From positions 4,750 to 68,749 of the forward strand of contig JAZQUV010000046.1 in the NCBI GenBank assembly GCA_045631465.1: a stretch of DNA of 64,000 nt. Direction: 5' to 3'. Made by a program: the position numbers and the translations under genes. Shown piece after piece: positions 40,370 through 51,044 of the stretch. How positions within the stretch are numbered: the first letter of the stretch is position 1; the number at the start of each line of letters is the position of its first letter. The notes below the pieces were generated by a model, which worked only from the letters and a program-made list of their open reading frames with translations, had not been told where the DNA came from and did no database searches. Source of the stretch: Aphodosoma sp045631465 (GTDB lineage: Bacteria > Bacteroidota > Bacteroidia > Bacteroidales > Paludibacteraceae).

Positions 40370-41485
40370 CTAACTTCCACCTAAAACTTTTCCGCCTTTC
40401 ACACTTTTGTTTTCGGCTATTTCGGCTAGATGAAGTTGCCACTTCCAAATGGATTTAACGGTATCTTCAAGCGATGTTTCGGCTTTCCATTTGAGCATTT
40501 TATTGGCATATGTTGGATCGGCCCAAACTTGCTCAATATCTCCTGCACGACGACCGATTATTTCATGTGGGACTTTCACATCGTTGACAGTTTCGAATGC
40601 GTTAAGTATTTCGAGGACAGAGAGACCTCGCCCTGTTCCGACATTATATGTTTCGACTTTTTCTACTTTGCCTTCGAAGATACGGTGCATTGCTGCTATG
40701 TGTGCTTTGGCTAGATCGACGACATTGATATAGTCGCGAATGCAAGAACCATCGGGTGTGTTATAGTCATTGCCAAAGATGCTGAGTTTTTTGCGAATAC
40801 CGGCTGCAGTTTGTGCGATAAATGGCAATAAATTATTAGGTGTTCCGTTTGGCAATTCGCCTATCAATGCAGATGGATGCGCTCCTATTGGATTGAAATA
40901 ACGCAAGACTATACTTTTTATCGATGGATTTGATGTTGTTGTATCATTGATTATGTCTTCGCAAATTTGTTTTGTATTGCCATAAGGAGAAAGTGCTTTT
41001 TGTAGTGGTGCAGATTCTGTTACAGGCAAGACCTCGGGCTGACCATAGACTGTGCATGATGATGAGAAAACAATGCCTTCGATCTTGTGTATAGGCATAA
41101 GTTCGAGTATGTTGATTAACGAAACGACATTGTTGCGATAATACATCAATGGTTTTTCGACTGATTCGCCTACAGCTTTGGATGCGGCAAAGTGGATTAC
41201 GGCACGAATTCCTTCGTTCTTTGAAAGGAATTTATCCATTGCTACATAGTCGGTACAATCAATATTCTCAAAAATAGGTTTTACTCCTGTGATTTTTTCA
41301 ATGCCTTTGAGTACGTCAATATTTGAATTTGATAGATTGTCTACAATACAAATTTCGTAACCAGCCTCGATTAACTCAACCACTGTGTGAGATCCGATAT
41401 AACCTAAGCCACCTGTAACAAGAATTTTATCTTTGCTAGTAGTTGAAGATTTGAACAACTTTTTAATCTTTTTAGTTACCCCCAT
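40370..41485 (-). CDS. galE: UDP-glucose 4-epimerase
   Basis: A 371-residue SDR epimerase interconverting UDP-glucose and UDP-galactose. The NAD motif GGLGYIGSHT starts near residue 25, the catalytic Ser/Tyr-x3-Lys is in FSSSCTVYG and SPYGNTK. The N-terminal extension MGVTKKIKKLFKSSTTSKD is unusual; the catalytic core normally starts within a few residues. A promoter lies directly upstream on the minus strand (TATATTTG at 41530-41537, TTTG at 41558-41561), so the extension could be real or the true start may be further in. It is separated from the polysaccharide cluster at 1-6 kb, so it acts as a stand-alone sugar-nucleotide gene. Confidence 0.93.
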   Translation of the reverse strand: MGVTKKIKKLFKSSTTSKDKILVTGGLGYIGSHTVVELIEAGYEICIVDNLSNSNIDVLKGIEKITGVKPIFENIDCTDYVAMDKFLSKNEGIRAVIHFAASKAVGESVEKPLMYYRNNVVSLINILELMPIHKIEGIVFSSSCTVYGQPEVLPVTESAPLQKALSPYGNTKQICEDIINDTTTSNPSIKSIVLRYFNPIGAHPSALIGELPNGTPNNLLPFIAQTAAGIRKKLSIFGNDYNTPDGSCIRDYINVVDLAKAHIAAMHRIFEGKVEKVETYNVGTGRGLSVLEILNAFETVNDVKVPHEIIGRRAGDIEQVWADPTYANKMLKWKAETSLEDTVKSIWKWQLHLAEIAENKSVKGGKVLGGS

Positions 41486-41529
41486 AATATTTTAAAACTT
41501 TATTCTTTTTCTGATTTCGAATTTGGTTG

Positions 41530-41561
41530 CAAATATACTAAAAAAAAATTACATGAACAAA
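41530..41561 (-). promoter_or_regulatory. galE promoter
   Basis: Minus-strand TTTG (41558-41561), 20-base spacer, TATATTTG (41530-41537). This gives a leader of about 40 bases. Confidence 0.65.
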
Positions 41562-41699
41562 GAATAAAGTTTTTTTTATTTTTAACCTAAATCATGACAG
41601 ATATACAAAAAAAATATTGTACCTTTGCGGAAAATACGAGAACATTATTGTTGCTAGAAAAAATGCTTAACCTTATTAAATCATTCCACACATTTTTAT

Positions 41700-42200
41700 A
41701 TGAAACACGAAATTGACAATCTTGACAAAAAAATCCTAAAACTTATCTCCCAAAATGCACGTATTCCGTTTTTGGAAGTTGCTCGCGAGTGCAATGTTTC
41801 TGGTGCCGCTATCCACCAACGCGTACAAAAACTCAGTAATATTGGAGTTGTAAGGGGGTCGGAATTTATCATTAACACCTACAAAGTGGGATTCCAAACA
41901 TGCGCCTATATCGGCATATGTGTCAAAGACTTAAGCAAATTAGAGGGTATAGTTAATTCGCTTAAGGATATACCCGAAATAGTAGAATGTCACTATACAA
42001 CGGGTAAATATGCTATTTTTGTGAAAGTATATGCTCGCGATAATCGTCATTTGCTCGATATTACGCTCAATAAAATAAGTTCTATTTCAGGCATTGTGAG
42101 TGCAGAAACATTCTTGATGTCGCTTGATGAGGTGTTTCATCGTCAATTAGCGGCTTTTGATATAACGGAAGATGATGATAATCACGATTCAAATGAATAA
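41700..42200 (+). CDS. Lrp/AsnC family transcriptional regulator
   Basis: A 166-residue regulator. The N-terminal AsnC-type helix-turn-helix is at residues about 5-50 (LDKKILKLISQNARIPFLEVARECNVSGAAIHQRVQKL). The C-terminal RAM ligand-binding domain is at about 65-145 (TCAYIGICVKDLSKLEGIVNSL). It senses a small molecule, typically an amino acid; which one is unknown. A -7 box TACCTTTG lies at 41620-41627. It converges with the large secreted protein and shares the 3' MITE-like element. Confidence 0.92.
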   Translation: MKHEIDNLDKKILKLISQNARIPFLEVARECNVSGAAIHQRVQKLSNIGVVRGSEFIINTYKVGFQTCAYIGICVKDLSKLEGIVNSLKDIPEIVECHYTTGKYAIFVKVYARDNRHLLDITLNKISSISGIVSAETFLMSLDEVFHRQLAAFDITEDDDNHDSNE

Positions 42201-42201
42201 G

Positions 42202-42433
42202 GACGATGTGTAATAACGCCCAAATTGCTGCGTTGTTCTCAATATTAAGCCTCAGTCATGTACTTTAGTACACTCCTTTCGGCTTAAATTTCAACGCCTT
42301 GCACTTTAGGCATTCTTTAGATTCTTGCTTCGCTCATCAAAATAAGTAAAACTTCTTTTGCTTTCGCTTATCGCAAGAATTCTAACACATCTAAAAGAGG
42401 CTGAGCCAAAATTTTAATTTTGACACAGCCTCT
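42202..42433. mobile_element. MITE-like element, copy 2 (232 bp)
   Basis: Same element as at 30400-30632, in the same orientation. It starts GACGATGTGTAATAAC and ends in the AGGCTGAGCCAAAA / TTTTGACACAGCCT hairpin, 3 bases from the stop of the 2,084-residue protein. The short internal frame is broken by a TAG in this copy, so it is not a conserved gene. Confidence 0.85.
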
Positions 42434-42435
42434 TT

Positions 42436-45400
42436 TTATTTATTCAAGCCATCGACACTTTTCAGTTTTTGACCAGATATAGTATATATTTGATTATCTT
42501 TTAATATATATATACGTCCATCAATAAGTATCTTATAGGCTTTATTTTTCTTATTATCTGAAAATATTACGTCGTCTTCGGATATAATAATTGGTTCGAA
42601 ATAACCCGATAATACAATGTTGTGATTAGGCATTATTGTAGGAAGTACTGACAATTCGCCATTTTCATCAAGGTAATTCCAGCCAATAAAATTATGATTC
42701 TCTTTTGTTGGTGCCTCTAATAATGTTATAGTGTCTCCAACTTCATATGTTTGAATTTGCCAAATTGTGTCATCAAGCATATATGTTATTGTATATTCTT
42801 CGACGTCAATAATTATTTGTTCGAAATAACCATACAATGCTATATCGTGGCTTGGCATTATCGTTGGAATTGTAGTTGTATCACCTTCTTCATTTATAAA
42901 TGTCCAACCAACAAAATTATACCCTTCTTTGGTTGGGGTTTCTAGTAGTTCTATAGCATCTCCTTCTTTGCAAGCTTGAGTTTGCCATACCTCATTATCA
43001 AGATAATATATAATATTATATGTTTTTTTGAATCCGCTAACATTGATAGTTGTTTCGCCATAAACACCAGAACCATCCAATGCGTAAGCTCGAACCACAA
43101 TGATTCCATTCGTTTCGCCATCAACCGACAATAATCCATCTTTGCTGATTGTTGCAAAGTCATTACCTTGCTCTATTACCCAATTCACGCTCTTATAAGT
43201 TGAATAATAAGGGTAGACATATGCTTTCAATTGAGATGTTAGATTGATACCAGCCACAATGTCTAGGCCTTGTACGTCAATAGTTTCGACAAAAGAGACT
43301 CTATGTGCTACGTCGGTTGAAACAATATTAGATATTGATGCACTTGATAGAGATTTTGTTTTTCTATGTTTTAGAATATTTTTTTGTCCTGCAAATACAA
43401 CTTCTACAGCATAATAATTTACACCGTCGTTTGCAGTCAAATCTGTATATGTATTCATGTTGCCAGAAACCTCACCGATTAAGGTCATTTTATCTATATC
43501 GGATCCTCTTAGTATACGATATTGACTAACGTCACGACCTTCGTACTTAGTCCACACCAAATTCCAAGCGCCATTCATACCTCCATTTATCATCACGTGT
43601 GGTGCTTGATGTACGTTTGTTCTTTGTGATTCGCCGTAAGTAGTAATATAACTAATAGCATAGCGCGAAGCTTGTACATTTGAATTAGACATTAAATCAA
43701 TATATTCTTGATTATCTACGCCAACCTCTCCTATCACATTGAACACATTGGCAAAAGACGTCTCCTTGTAGATCCTGATTCCTACCACATCTGTAGGCAT
43801 TGTGGCTGATTTTTCCCATACAACCTTATTGTGACCGTCGATAGTAGTCACATGAAGTATATTAGGTGTGATGTGATCGCCAGTCACGGTAATAATTCTG
43901 TCAAAAACAACATTACCAAAACCACTATATACAATACGGCGTACTTTGTATGTTCCGACTTGATTGAATACGAATATTGCTGTATCTCCTTTTGTAGATA
44001 ATAGGTCGACAATATCGCTATACTCAATAGCCGTAAATGCCTCTTCGCCAGAAGCAACAAACCATTCGTCATTATTTACACTTTCAATAACACATCCTAC
44101 TGTGGCATATTGCATTACAGATGATGGCAAGTAGAATGATGCATTAGGCAATGGTGATACATAAATCGAATGCTTGTAGTCGCCCATAGTAATAGTTTTG
44201 ACTCCGACACTATCCCATGCAACTATATAACAATCATTTTCGGCAAGAATAACTTGTCCGCCACCCCAATCAATGGTGTCTTGAGTGTTGGCTACTATTT
44301 TAATTTGCGTTTCTATGCCTACGCCAGTCACTGCTGGAGCATCAACAATTACCTTTTCGTTCACAACAAATTCTAATACTTCAGAAAAATCAGATTCTTG
44401 ATTTTGCATATCAACACCTTGTACACACACTTCATACTCACCTACAGGAATTGAGGTAATAGGAATCGAAATACGATTTGTTTCTAATAAATTTAAAGAA
44501 GTAGGGAGATGCACTCCATTTTTGGTGCTATTGCAAGGAGATATGAAATATGCACCTTCGCCATCTTTGCCTTTATGTTTCAAACTAATATTATAACGCA
44601 TACGACACTCAGGGGTTTCGGCATCACGGCTATGATTCCAAACTATCTCAATCGCTTTCTCTCTATACCCTACATTTAAGTTAGATGGAGCATTAGGGCG
44701 CATGTTGGCAATACGCATAAGTGTATTATCAAAACGCATCTCACCTTGTGGGGTAATAAATGGAGCTTTTTCCATATAAACCTCTACACCTTCGACAAAA
44801 TCATAAGCTCTATTTGGCAAAATCAACAACACTCCATCCACATCATTTATGCCACCAGTTGCCACAACATCAAGATATCCGTCATTATTAAAGTCAAACA
44901 ACGAATTTTTCACACTTGTTATTCCGTCCAAATAATCTATTCTACCATCGCTCCACGCAATATAATATTTTGATTCTGACTTATATATCAAATCCAAAGT
45001 CCCATCATTATCCAGATCTTCAATTATCGACACCAACTCATTGCGTGTATGCGTAAATAGAGTATCTTTTTTAGTAAAACTAAAATTGCCATTATTTTCG
45101 TATAATTCATAAATGTATTGTGTTCCCTCTGTGTTTTTCACCAAAATATCGACCAATCCATCTTTTGTCAAATCTCTATATAACATCGGTTCTCCAATAT
45201 TCAATGGATAATTCTGATATTCAGTATAATTACCGAGATTGCGACATAAATAATAGATTGTAATACCAGTTTGCATATCTCTAAATACTGATGTATAATC
45301 TATATTGCCATCATTATCAAAATCAATAAAATATTCAGGCCTAAAAGACAAAGATATCTCATCTGTATTTACCATCATATTTTTATTACCACTATTCAAA

Positions 45401-48400
45401 ATAGTGGCATATGCTGCACCAGCACCATAAGATTGCACTGCTATTTGCTTATAAACATCAACCTGTCCGTCCTTATTAACGTCTAATACATAGCCTACTG
45501 TTCCTGAATTAGAGAGATAATTATGATTATTCCACATCTTGTTAATTTTGATAGCCTCACCATCGACGCCATAGCTATAAAAACCTTCTGACTTAACTAG
45601 ATATTCCATCAAACCATCCTCATCCAAATCGACATCGAGATATGCCATTTGAGTAATTTTTCGACCTGCAGATATAGCCCCTACTTCGATATATTTTTCT
45701 AACACATTAAATCCGCCATTGGTATACAACGATATCAATTTCTCACCTCCGCCAGTAAACACAACTTTATAGACTCTGCCATCATTGCTCTTATCAACAA
45801 CTATAGCATCTTCACAACGTAAATAGTGAGTAGTATCTAACAATACATTTTCGTGAAGATGTATTTCACAAGTATCTCCTACTCCAAAAGGCATCTTGTA
45901 AAGCATCTCAAATGCCGATGCACAATTCTCCTTCTCAAATACCACCTCTTCACTAAACAACGATCCCAAATCATTTAAGTCCACAACTTGAATAGATATA
46001 TAATATTTTCCTGCCTTCCAAGTATTTGTATTTAGCAATCTATATCTATTCACATTTTGATTTCCACCCAAACGATTACGACGAGTACCATCTGACATAG
46101 CATGAGCATAGACCACATCGCCTTTACCAGGCTCAGTTCCTATACGCAGTGCGTATGTAAGATCGACACTAGATGTCTCTTTGTCCTCACCTTGCTCCCA
46201 AGTAATTGAAAGCAAACTCGCTGATGCATCGTACACTACCGATGGAGCTTGTGGCTGTGTAGGTCTTTCGTTTACTACTTCCGACAAAATCATATATTTA
46301 TTATTGCCAAGCACCTCCAACCTACCATCGTTATTCAAATCTACGACATCATAAGCACCACCACGTGATAAAATAAAATTCAAATCTTTTGGAGTTTCAC
46401 TTATTTGCACTCCATCCACGTCAAAAGAAACTAATCTGTTTTCGTTACTCGACACAAGATATTTTGCAATAATTTCATAGTATCCGTCAGCATCATAATC
46501 CACACAACAATCAAAATTATATGATTTTTCATAGAAATATTCGTGACTTGTATACTTGCCCGCTTTATTTTCTAGCAAAATCAAATAACTACCGGCTAAT
46601 TTGTCTGAATAATTAAATACCAACAATATATCTTTGTCATTATCTTTATCAAAGTCATAACACCACAATTTTGTATATTGTGCACTCGCATATATCTTTT
46701 GTTCTGCATATGTTCCATCATTTTGTTTTGTATATATCACCACATTAGCTCCATCAAAAGCCACACCATCTAGCACACCATCATCGTTCAACTCAACAAA
46801 ATCAAGACCTTCTGGAAACTCATCATATACAATCATTCCCTCACCTTTATTGAAATATACATTACCCTCTTCGAAATAATCCATCACACCATCGCCATCA
46901 ATATCCATATTCATGTTCGACATGGCTTTTGTTATAGGTTTACCCCCTTTAATTATCATTCCATTTCTCAACGAAGGTATACCCGACGTTTTCATAAAAC
47001 TCCCCCTATACTTACGTAGCGATTTACCTCCATATTCATCTATAGTCATAACACTTACTCTATTTTCCTCTACCCCATTGTTTCGCAATGTGAATGCTCT
47101 ATCATTGTCCAAATCACTACCATTATCGAGATATGAAATTAAATCCATATAACCATCATTGTCATAATCCATTGGAAATACAACACCAGATGTAGGTGCA
47201 TTAATAAGTAGTTCTTCTAAATTATAATTAGCATCTGCTTTATAAACATAATGCTTGCTATATGTATCATTAGAATAAGCATCCAACATAGCATCGTTGG
47301 TCAAATTCATCCATTTTATCAAATAACCATTCTTATCACCCTCAAATTTCACATCTTCGCAAGAAGCAAAGTTCAACCAGTCCATACCTAACCATAATGT
47401 TGAACTACTACCTTTTAGCCACTCCATCTCTCCATCGCCATCTACATCATAGTAGTTTTCTTTACCATTAGCAATCGACAACGACATATCCACTTGTTCC
47501 AATGGTGCTATTGGGCGTATTTCCAACCCTCCTATTATATAGTCACTCATAACATTCACGTTTCCAATTTCCTCAAAACCAAATTCGTCGGATACAACAT
47601 CGTTAACAAATTGAATAGTATGACTACCTGCTGGCAAAGCAAATTTGATTTTCGAATTCCAATATTCTTTACGGAAATTACAATATTTACCATCTACATA
47701 CAATTTACAATCATCTCTATTAAAATCGAATGATACAATTGACACTTCTGGTAAATTATATTTCACCATCAAAGTAATGCTATCACAATCGGCATATACC
47801 ATACCCTGAGAAACGATACTATCCGTACCCAACAATACCAATGGCACTCTTGTATCATTCACAATCTCCACTTCCACATCAGAATTCGCTTCGATCACAT
47901 TCTTTATATCTTCACTGACACACACATTTCTTACCGACAACTCCTCTATAGTATAATCCCAATAAGCATCACATCTCACCTCTATGGTATATTCACCTGG
48001 ATATAAATAGATAAAACTATTTCTAACCCCTATAAGTGTATCTACCCTATTCACTATCATCTCCCATGTACTATATCTTCCTCCTCTCAAATCACACATA
48101 AATTTCACAATGCTATCCGACTTGAAGCTTAACACAAAGCCATGATATCCATTTTTAAACATAGTTTCATCGCCTTGACACACCATCTCACCTGTCTCTG
48201 TCAAATACCATGGAGATAGGCTATCATTCTTAAAACTCAATATTTCAACATCCGATTTTTCTTGAATAAATCTTATCAAATCTTCATTCCCCACAACACC
48301 ATTAACCCCCAAACCTATTATATCATTCCTACGACTATTATTAAATTCAAGTTTCAACCAATGTTTTCCAATAGGCAAATAAACATCACTATTAGCACGT

Positions 48401-48690
48401 TCCACTCCATCTACATAAAATGTAGAATACGACAGTTTAGTGTAATCCATCAAACAAATACTATCCGATTCATAACACAACATAAGAGTTGATACACCAC
48501 ACGTACTTTTCAAAGAGTCTTTGCCAACAATCTCAAATGGGCACGAAGCATCGTTTACTACCTCCAAAATTCTCACATTACTATTAGCTTCTATCATTGC
48601 TCTAATGGCCTCTGTTGCATTAACCACAACAGACGAAATAACATAAAAACTAAGTACAAAAAACAATCTTAACATTTTATTCATAAACAT
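42436..48690 (-). CDS. Giant secreted protein with FG-GAP/VCBS-type calcium loops and InlB-type repeats
   Basis: A 2,084-residue protein. A signal peptide is at the N-terminus (MLRLFFVLSFYVISSVVVNA). Residues about 25-370 hold three related domains of about 115 residues (each starts IxxxIEANSxVxxxxVxND). From about 400 to 1290 at least twelve Asp-rich loops of the form DxDxDGxxD (DYDNDGYMD, DIDGDGVMD, DFDKDNDKD, DLDNDGTLD, DFNNDGYLD) mark FG-GAP/VCBS beta-propeller blades that bind calcium. Fibronectin-III-like and Ig-like modules follow. Two Listeria-Bacteroides (InlB B) repeats lie near 1890-2030, each with EGYNFVGW or ENHNFIGW. The end (KILIDGRIYILKDNQIYTISGQKLK) fits a T9SS-type signal. 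It is probably a surface adhesin or glycan binder. Confidence 0.85.
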   Translation of the reverse strand: MFMNKMLRLFFVLSFYVISSVVVNATEAIRAMIEANSNVRILEVVNDASCPFEIVGKDSLKSTCGVSTLMLCYESDSICLMDYTKLSYSTFYVDGVERANSDVYLPIGKHWLKLEFNNSRRNDIIGLGVNGVVGNEDLIRFIQEKSDVEILSFKNDSLSPWYLTETGEMVCQGDETMFKNGYHGFVLSFKSDSIVKFMCDLRGGRYSTWEMIVNRVDTLIGVRNSFIYLYPGEYTIEVRCDAYWDYTIEELSVRNVCVSEDIKNVIEANSDVEVEIVNDTRVPLVLLGTDSIVSQGMVYADCDSITLMVKYNLPEVSIVSFDFNRDDCKLYVDGKYCNFRKEYWNSKIKFALPAGSHTIQFVNDVVSDEFGFEEIGNVNVMSDYIIGGLEIRPIAPLEQVDMSLSIANGKENYYDVDGDGEMEWLKGSSSTLWLGMDWLNFASCEDVKFEGDKNGYLIKWMNLTNDAMLDAYSNDTYSKHYVYKADANYNLEELLINAPTSGVVFPMDYDNDGYMDLISYLDNGSDLDNDRAFTLRNNGVEENRVSVMTIDEYGGKSLRKYRGSFMKTSGIPSLRNGMIIKGGKPITKAMSNMNMDIDGDGVMDYFEEGNVYFNKGEGMIVYDEFPEGLDFVELNDDGVLDGVAFDGANVVIYTKQNDGTYAEQKIYASAQYTKLWCYDFDKDNDKDILLVFNYSDKLAGSYLILLENKAGKYTSHEYFYEKSYNFDCCVDYDADGYYEIIAKYLVSSNENRLVSFDVDGVQISETPKDLNFILSRGGAYDVVDLNNDGRLEVLGNNKYMILSEVVNERPTQPQAPSVVYDASASLLSITWEQGEDKETSSVDLTYALRIGTEPGKGDVVYAHAMSDGTRRNRLGGNQNVNRYRLLNTNTWKAGKYYISIQVVDLNDLGSLFSEEVVFEKENCASAFEMLYKMPFGVGDTCEIHLHENVLLDTTHYLRCEDAIVVDKSNDGRVYKVVFTGGGEKLISLYTNGGFNVLEKYIEVGAISAGRKITQMAYLDVDLDEDGLMEYLVKSEGFYSYGVDGEAIKINKMWNNHNYLSNSGTVGYVLDVNKDGQVDVYKQIAVQSYGAGAAYATILNSGNKNMMVNTDEISLSFRPEYFIDFDNDGNIDYTSVFRDMQTGITIYYLCRNLGNYTEYQNYPLNIGEPMLYRDLTKDGLVDILVKNTEGTQYIYELYENNGNFSFTKKDTLFTHTRNELVSIIEDLDNDGTLDLIYKSESKYYIAWSDGRIDYLDGITSVKNSLFDFNNDGYLDVVATGGINDVDGVLLILPNRAYDFVEGVEVYMEKAPFITPQGEMRFDNTLMRIANMRPNAPSNLNVGYREKAIEIVWNHSRDAETPECRMRYNISLKHKGKDGEGAYFISPCNSTKNGVHLPTSLNLLETNRISIPITSIPVGEYEVCVQGVDMQNQESDFSEVLEFVVNEKVIVDAPAVTGVGIETQIKIVANTQDTIDWGGGQVILAENDCYIVAWDSVGVKTITMGDYKHSIYVSPLPNASFYLPSSVMQYATVGCVIESVNNDEWFVASGEEAFTAIEYSDIVDLLSTKGDTAIFVFNQVGTYKVRRIVYSGFGNVVFDRIITVTGDHITPNILHVTTIDGHNKVVWEKSATMPTDVVGIRIYKETSFANVFNVIGEVGVDNQEYIDLMSNSNVQASRYAISYITTYGESQRTNVHQAPHVMINGGMNGAWNLVWTKYEGRDVSQYRILRGSDIDKMTLIGEVSGNMNTYTDLTANDGVNYYAVEVVFAGQKNILKHRKTKSLSSASISNIVSTDVAHRVSFVETIDVQGLDIVAGINLTSQLKAYVYPYYSTYKSVNWVIEQGNDFATISKDGLLSVDGETNGIIVVRAYALDGSGVYGETTINVSGFKKTYNIIYYLDNEVWQTQACKEGDAIELLETPTKEGYNFVGWTFINEEGDTTTIPTIMPSHDIALYGYFEQIIIDVEEYTITYMLDDTIWQIQTYEVGDTITLLEAPTKENHNFIGWNYLDENGELSVLPTIMPNHNIVLSGYFEPIIISEDDVIFSDNKKNKAYKILIDGRIYILKDNQIYTISGQKLKSVDGLNK

Positions 48691-48745
48691 ATTACTTTTT
48701 TATGGTCTATATTCTTTATCTAAAAACAACAACTTTAGTAAGACG

Positions 48746-48777
48746 CAAAGTTACACAAAAAATAGATAATAAACAAA
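48746..48777 (-). promoter_or_regulatory. Promoter of the 2,084-residue protein
   Basis: Minus-strand TTTG at 48774-48777, 20-base spacer, TAACTTTG at 48746-48753. It lies about 55 bases upstream of the start. Confidence 0.65.
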
Positions 48778-48778
48778 G

Positions 48779-48808
48779 AAAAGAGATACTTTTTTGTATC
48801 TCTTTTTC
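48779..48808 (-). terminator. clpB terminator
   Basis: Arms AAGAGATAC (48781-48789) and GTATCTCTT (48796-48804) with a 6-base loop and A/T tracts on both sides. It is located 9 bases after the clpB stop. Confidence 0.8.
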
Positions 48809-48816
48809 TTCATCAT

Positions 48817-50964
48817 CTATTTGTTAATAAATAAAAGTTTATTATCTTCTACATCAATCAAAATCTCCCCATCGGTATTTACCTCTCCAGCTATTATTCG
48901 TTTTGATAATTCATTGAGCAACATTCGTTGTAACACTCTCTTCACAGGTCGAGCCCCAAATTGTGGGTCATACCCCTCTTCGGCAAACAAATCTACTGCA
49001 GCAGGTGTCACTTCGAGTTGCACTCCGTTGCGCTCAAGGAGTTTTTGCACTTGACGAATTTGCAATTCCACTATATCACGAATTTCGGATTGTTGCAATG
49101 GGGTGAACATAATAAGTTCGTCAATACGATTGAGAAATTCAGGACGAATTGTCTGTTTCAACATCTCAAAAACCTCATTTTTAGTGCGAGTCAAGATTTC
49201 GTCTCGATTATTATCATTAAGATTCTCACAATTTTCGCGAATGAGTTGCGAACCGAGATTCGATGTCATAATAATAATCGTATTCTTAAAATTCACCACC
49301 CTACCCTTATTGTCGGTCAATCGGCCATCGTCCAACACTTGTAGCAATACGTTGAACACGTCAGGGTGAGCCTTCTCTATTTCGTCGAACAACACAACCG
49401 AATAAGGTTTACGGCGAATTGCCTCTGTGAGTTGACCGCCTTCATCATAACCCACATACCCCGGAGGAGCACCAATAAGGCGAGTAGCGGCAAATTTCTC
49501 TTGATATTCACTCATATCTATGCGTGTAATCATATTCTCATCATCAAACAAATAGTCCGCCAATGCCTTCGCCAACTCTGTTTTACCCACACCCGTAGTG
49601 CCTAAAAATATAAACGAACCTATCGGGCGCTTAGGGTCTTGCAATCCTGCACGACTACGACGTATCGCATCCGACACCGCTACAATTGCCTCATCCTGAC
49701 CTATCACGCGTTTATGCAATTCATCTTCAAGATGTAGCAATTTATCTTTTTCGCTTTGCATCATCTTGCGCACAGGGATGCCAGTCCAACGCGATACAAT
49801 GTCGGCAATATCATCTGCATCTATCTCTTCTTTTATCATTGCATGCCCTTGTTGCAATTCCGCCAACTTAGCCTTAGCCGCTTCTATAGCCTCTTCAGCC
49901 ACTTTTATTTTGCCATAACGAATTTCCGCCACACGACCATAATCACCTTCACGCTCAGCGCGTTCTGCTTCATATTTCAACTCCTCTATCTCTATCTTCT
50001 TTTGCTGAATCACATTGATTTGCTCCTTCTCGCTACTCCACTTTTTGCGCATCACTTCTCCCTCTGCTTTCAATGCATCAATCTCTTCGCTGAGTTGAGC
50101 CAATTTTTGTTTATCATTTTCGCGTTTAATAGCTGCGCGTTCAATCTCCAACTGCTTGATGTTACGCTCAATCGTATCAAGTTCTTCAGGCACCGAGTCC
50201 ACTTCAAGACGCTGTTTTGCTGCCGCCTCGTCTATCAAGTCAATCGCTTTATCTGGCAAAAATCTATCCGTAATATAACGAGTCGACAGTTCGACCGCCG
50301 CAATGATAGCATCGTCTTTGATTCGCACTTTATGATGATTTTCATATCTCTCTTTCAACCCACGCAAAATAGATATCGTAGCTGCCTCATCTGGTTCATT
50401 CACCATAACCATCTGAAAACGACGCTCTAACGCCTTATCTGTCTCAAAATATTTCTGAAATTCATCTAGCGTAGTAGCGCCTACAGCACGCAATTCACCA
50501 CGAGCCAATGCCGGTTTTAGGATATTGGCCGCATCCATTGCACCCGACGACTTGCCTGCCCCAACAAGAGTATGGATTTCGTCGATAAAGAGAATTATCT
50601 CTCCTTCGGCTTTAACCACCTCGTTTACAACTCCTTTTAATCGTTCTTCAAACTCGCCTTGATACTTAGCTCCTGCAATAAGGGCACCCATATCAAGCGA
50701 AAAAATCTGTTTCGAACGCAAATTTTCAGGCACGTCGCCACGCACGATACGGTGAGCCAATCCCTCGGCAATAGCAGTTTTACCCGTACCTGGTTCACCC
50801 ACAAGTATAGGATTATTTTTTGTACGACGTGAAAGAATTTGCAACACACGACGTATCTCATCATCACGACCAATCACTGGGTCAAGTTTTCCATTGCGCG
50901 CACGCTCATTAAGATTTATTGCATAACGACTAAGCGCCTCCTGATTGTTGTTTTGTTTATTCAT
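48817..50964 (-). CDS. clpB: ClpB disaggregase lacking the N-terminal domain
   Basis: A 715-residue Hsp100 AAA+ protein that resolves aggregated proteins together with DnaK. NBD1 has Walker A GEPGTGKT near residue 57. The coiled-coil M domain covers about 265-385, which sets it apart from ClpA/ClpC. NBD2 has Walker A GTTGVGKT near 465. The protein begins MNKQNNNQEALSRYAINLNERARNGKLDPVIGR, which aligns with residue about 148 of E. coli ClpB. The Clp_N domain (about 145 residues) is absent. A stop codon lies in frame only 10 codons upstream (50992-50994), so this is not a wrongly chosen start. The length matches the short ClpB isoform made by internal initiation in E. coli. Confidence 0.94.
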   Translation of the reverse strand: MNKQNNNQEALSRYAINLNERARNGKLDPVIGRDDEIRRVLQILSRRTKNNPILVGEPGTGKTAIAEGLAHRIVRGDVPENLRSKQIFSLDMGALIAGAKYQGEFEERLKGVVNEVVKAEGEIILFIDEIHTLVGAGKSSGAMDAANILKPALARGELRAVGATTLDEFQKYFETDKALERRFQMVMVNEPDEAATISILRGLKERYENHHKVRIKDDAIIAAVELSTRYITDRFLPDKAIDLIDEAAAKQRLEVDSVPEELDTIERNIKQLEIERAAIKRENDKQKLAQLSEEIDALKAEGEVMRKKWSSEKEQINVIQQKKIEIEELKYEAERAEREGDYGRVAEIRYGKIKVAEEAIEAAKAKLAELQQGHAMIKEEIDADDIADIVSRWTGIPVRKMMQSEKDKLLHLEDELHKRVIGQDEAIVAVSDAIRRSRAGLQDPKRPIGSFIFLGTTGVGKTELAKALADYLFDDENMITRIDMSEYQEKFAATRLIGAPPGYVGYDEGGQLTEAIRRKPYSVVLFDEIEKAHPDVFNVLLQVLDDGRLTDNKGRVVNFKNTIIIMTSNLGSQLIRENCENLNDNNRDEILTRTKNEVFEMLKQTIRPEFLNRIDELIMFTPLQQSEIRDIVELQIRQVQKLLERNGVQLEVTPAAVDLFAEEGYDPQFGARPVKRVLQRMLLNELSKRIIAGEVNTDGEILIDVEDNKLLFINK

Positions 50965-51044
50965 AATTTCGTTTTTGGTTAAAATGTTTTTTTATAATAA
51001 TAAGATGCTACAAACACTACAAATATCATACAAAACAACAAAAA

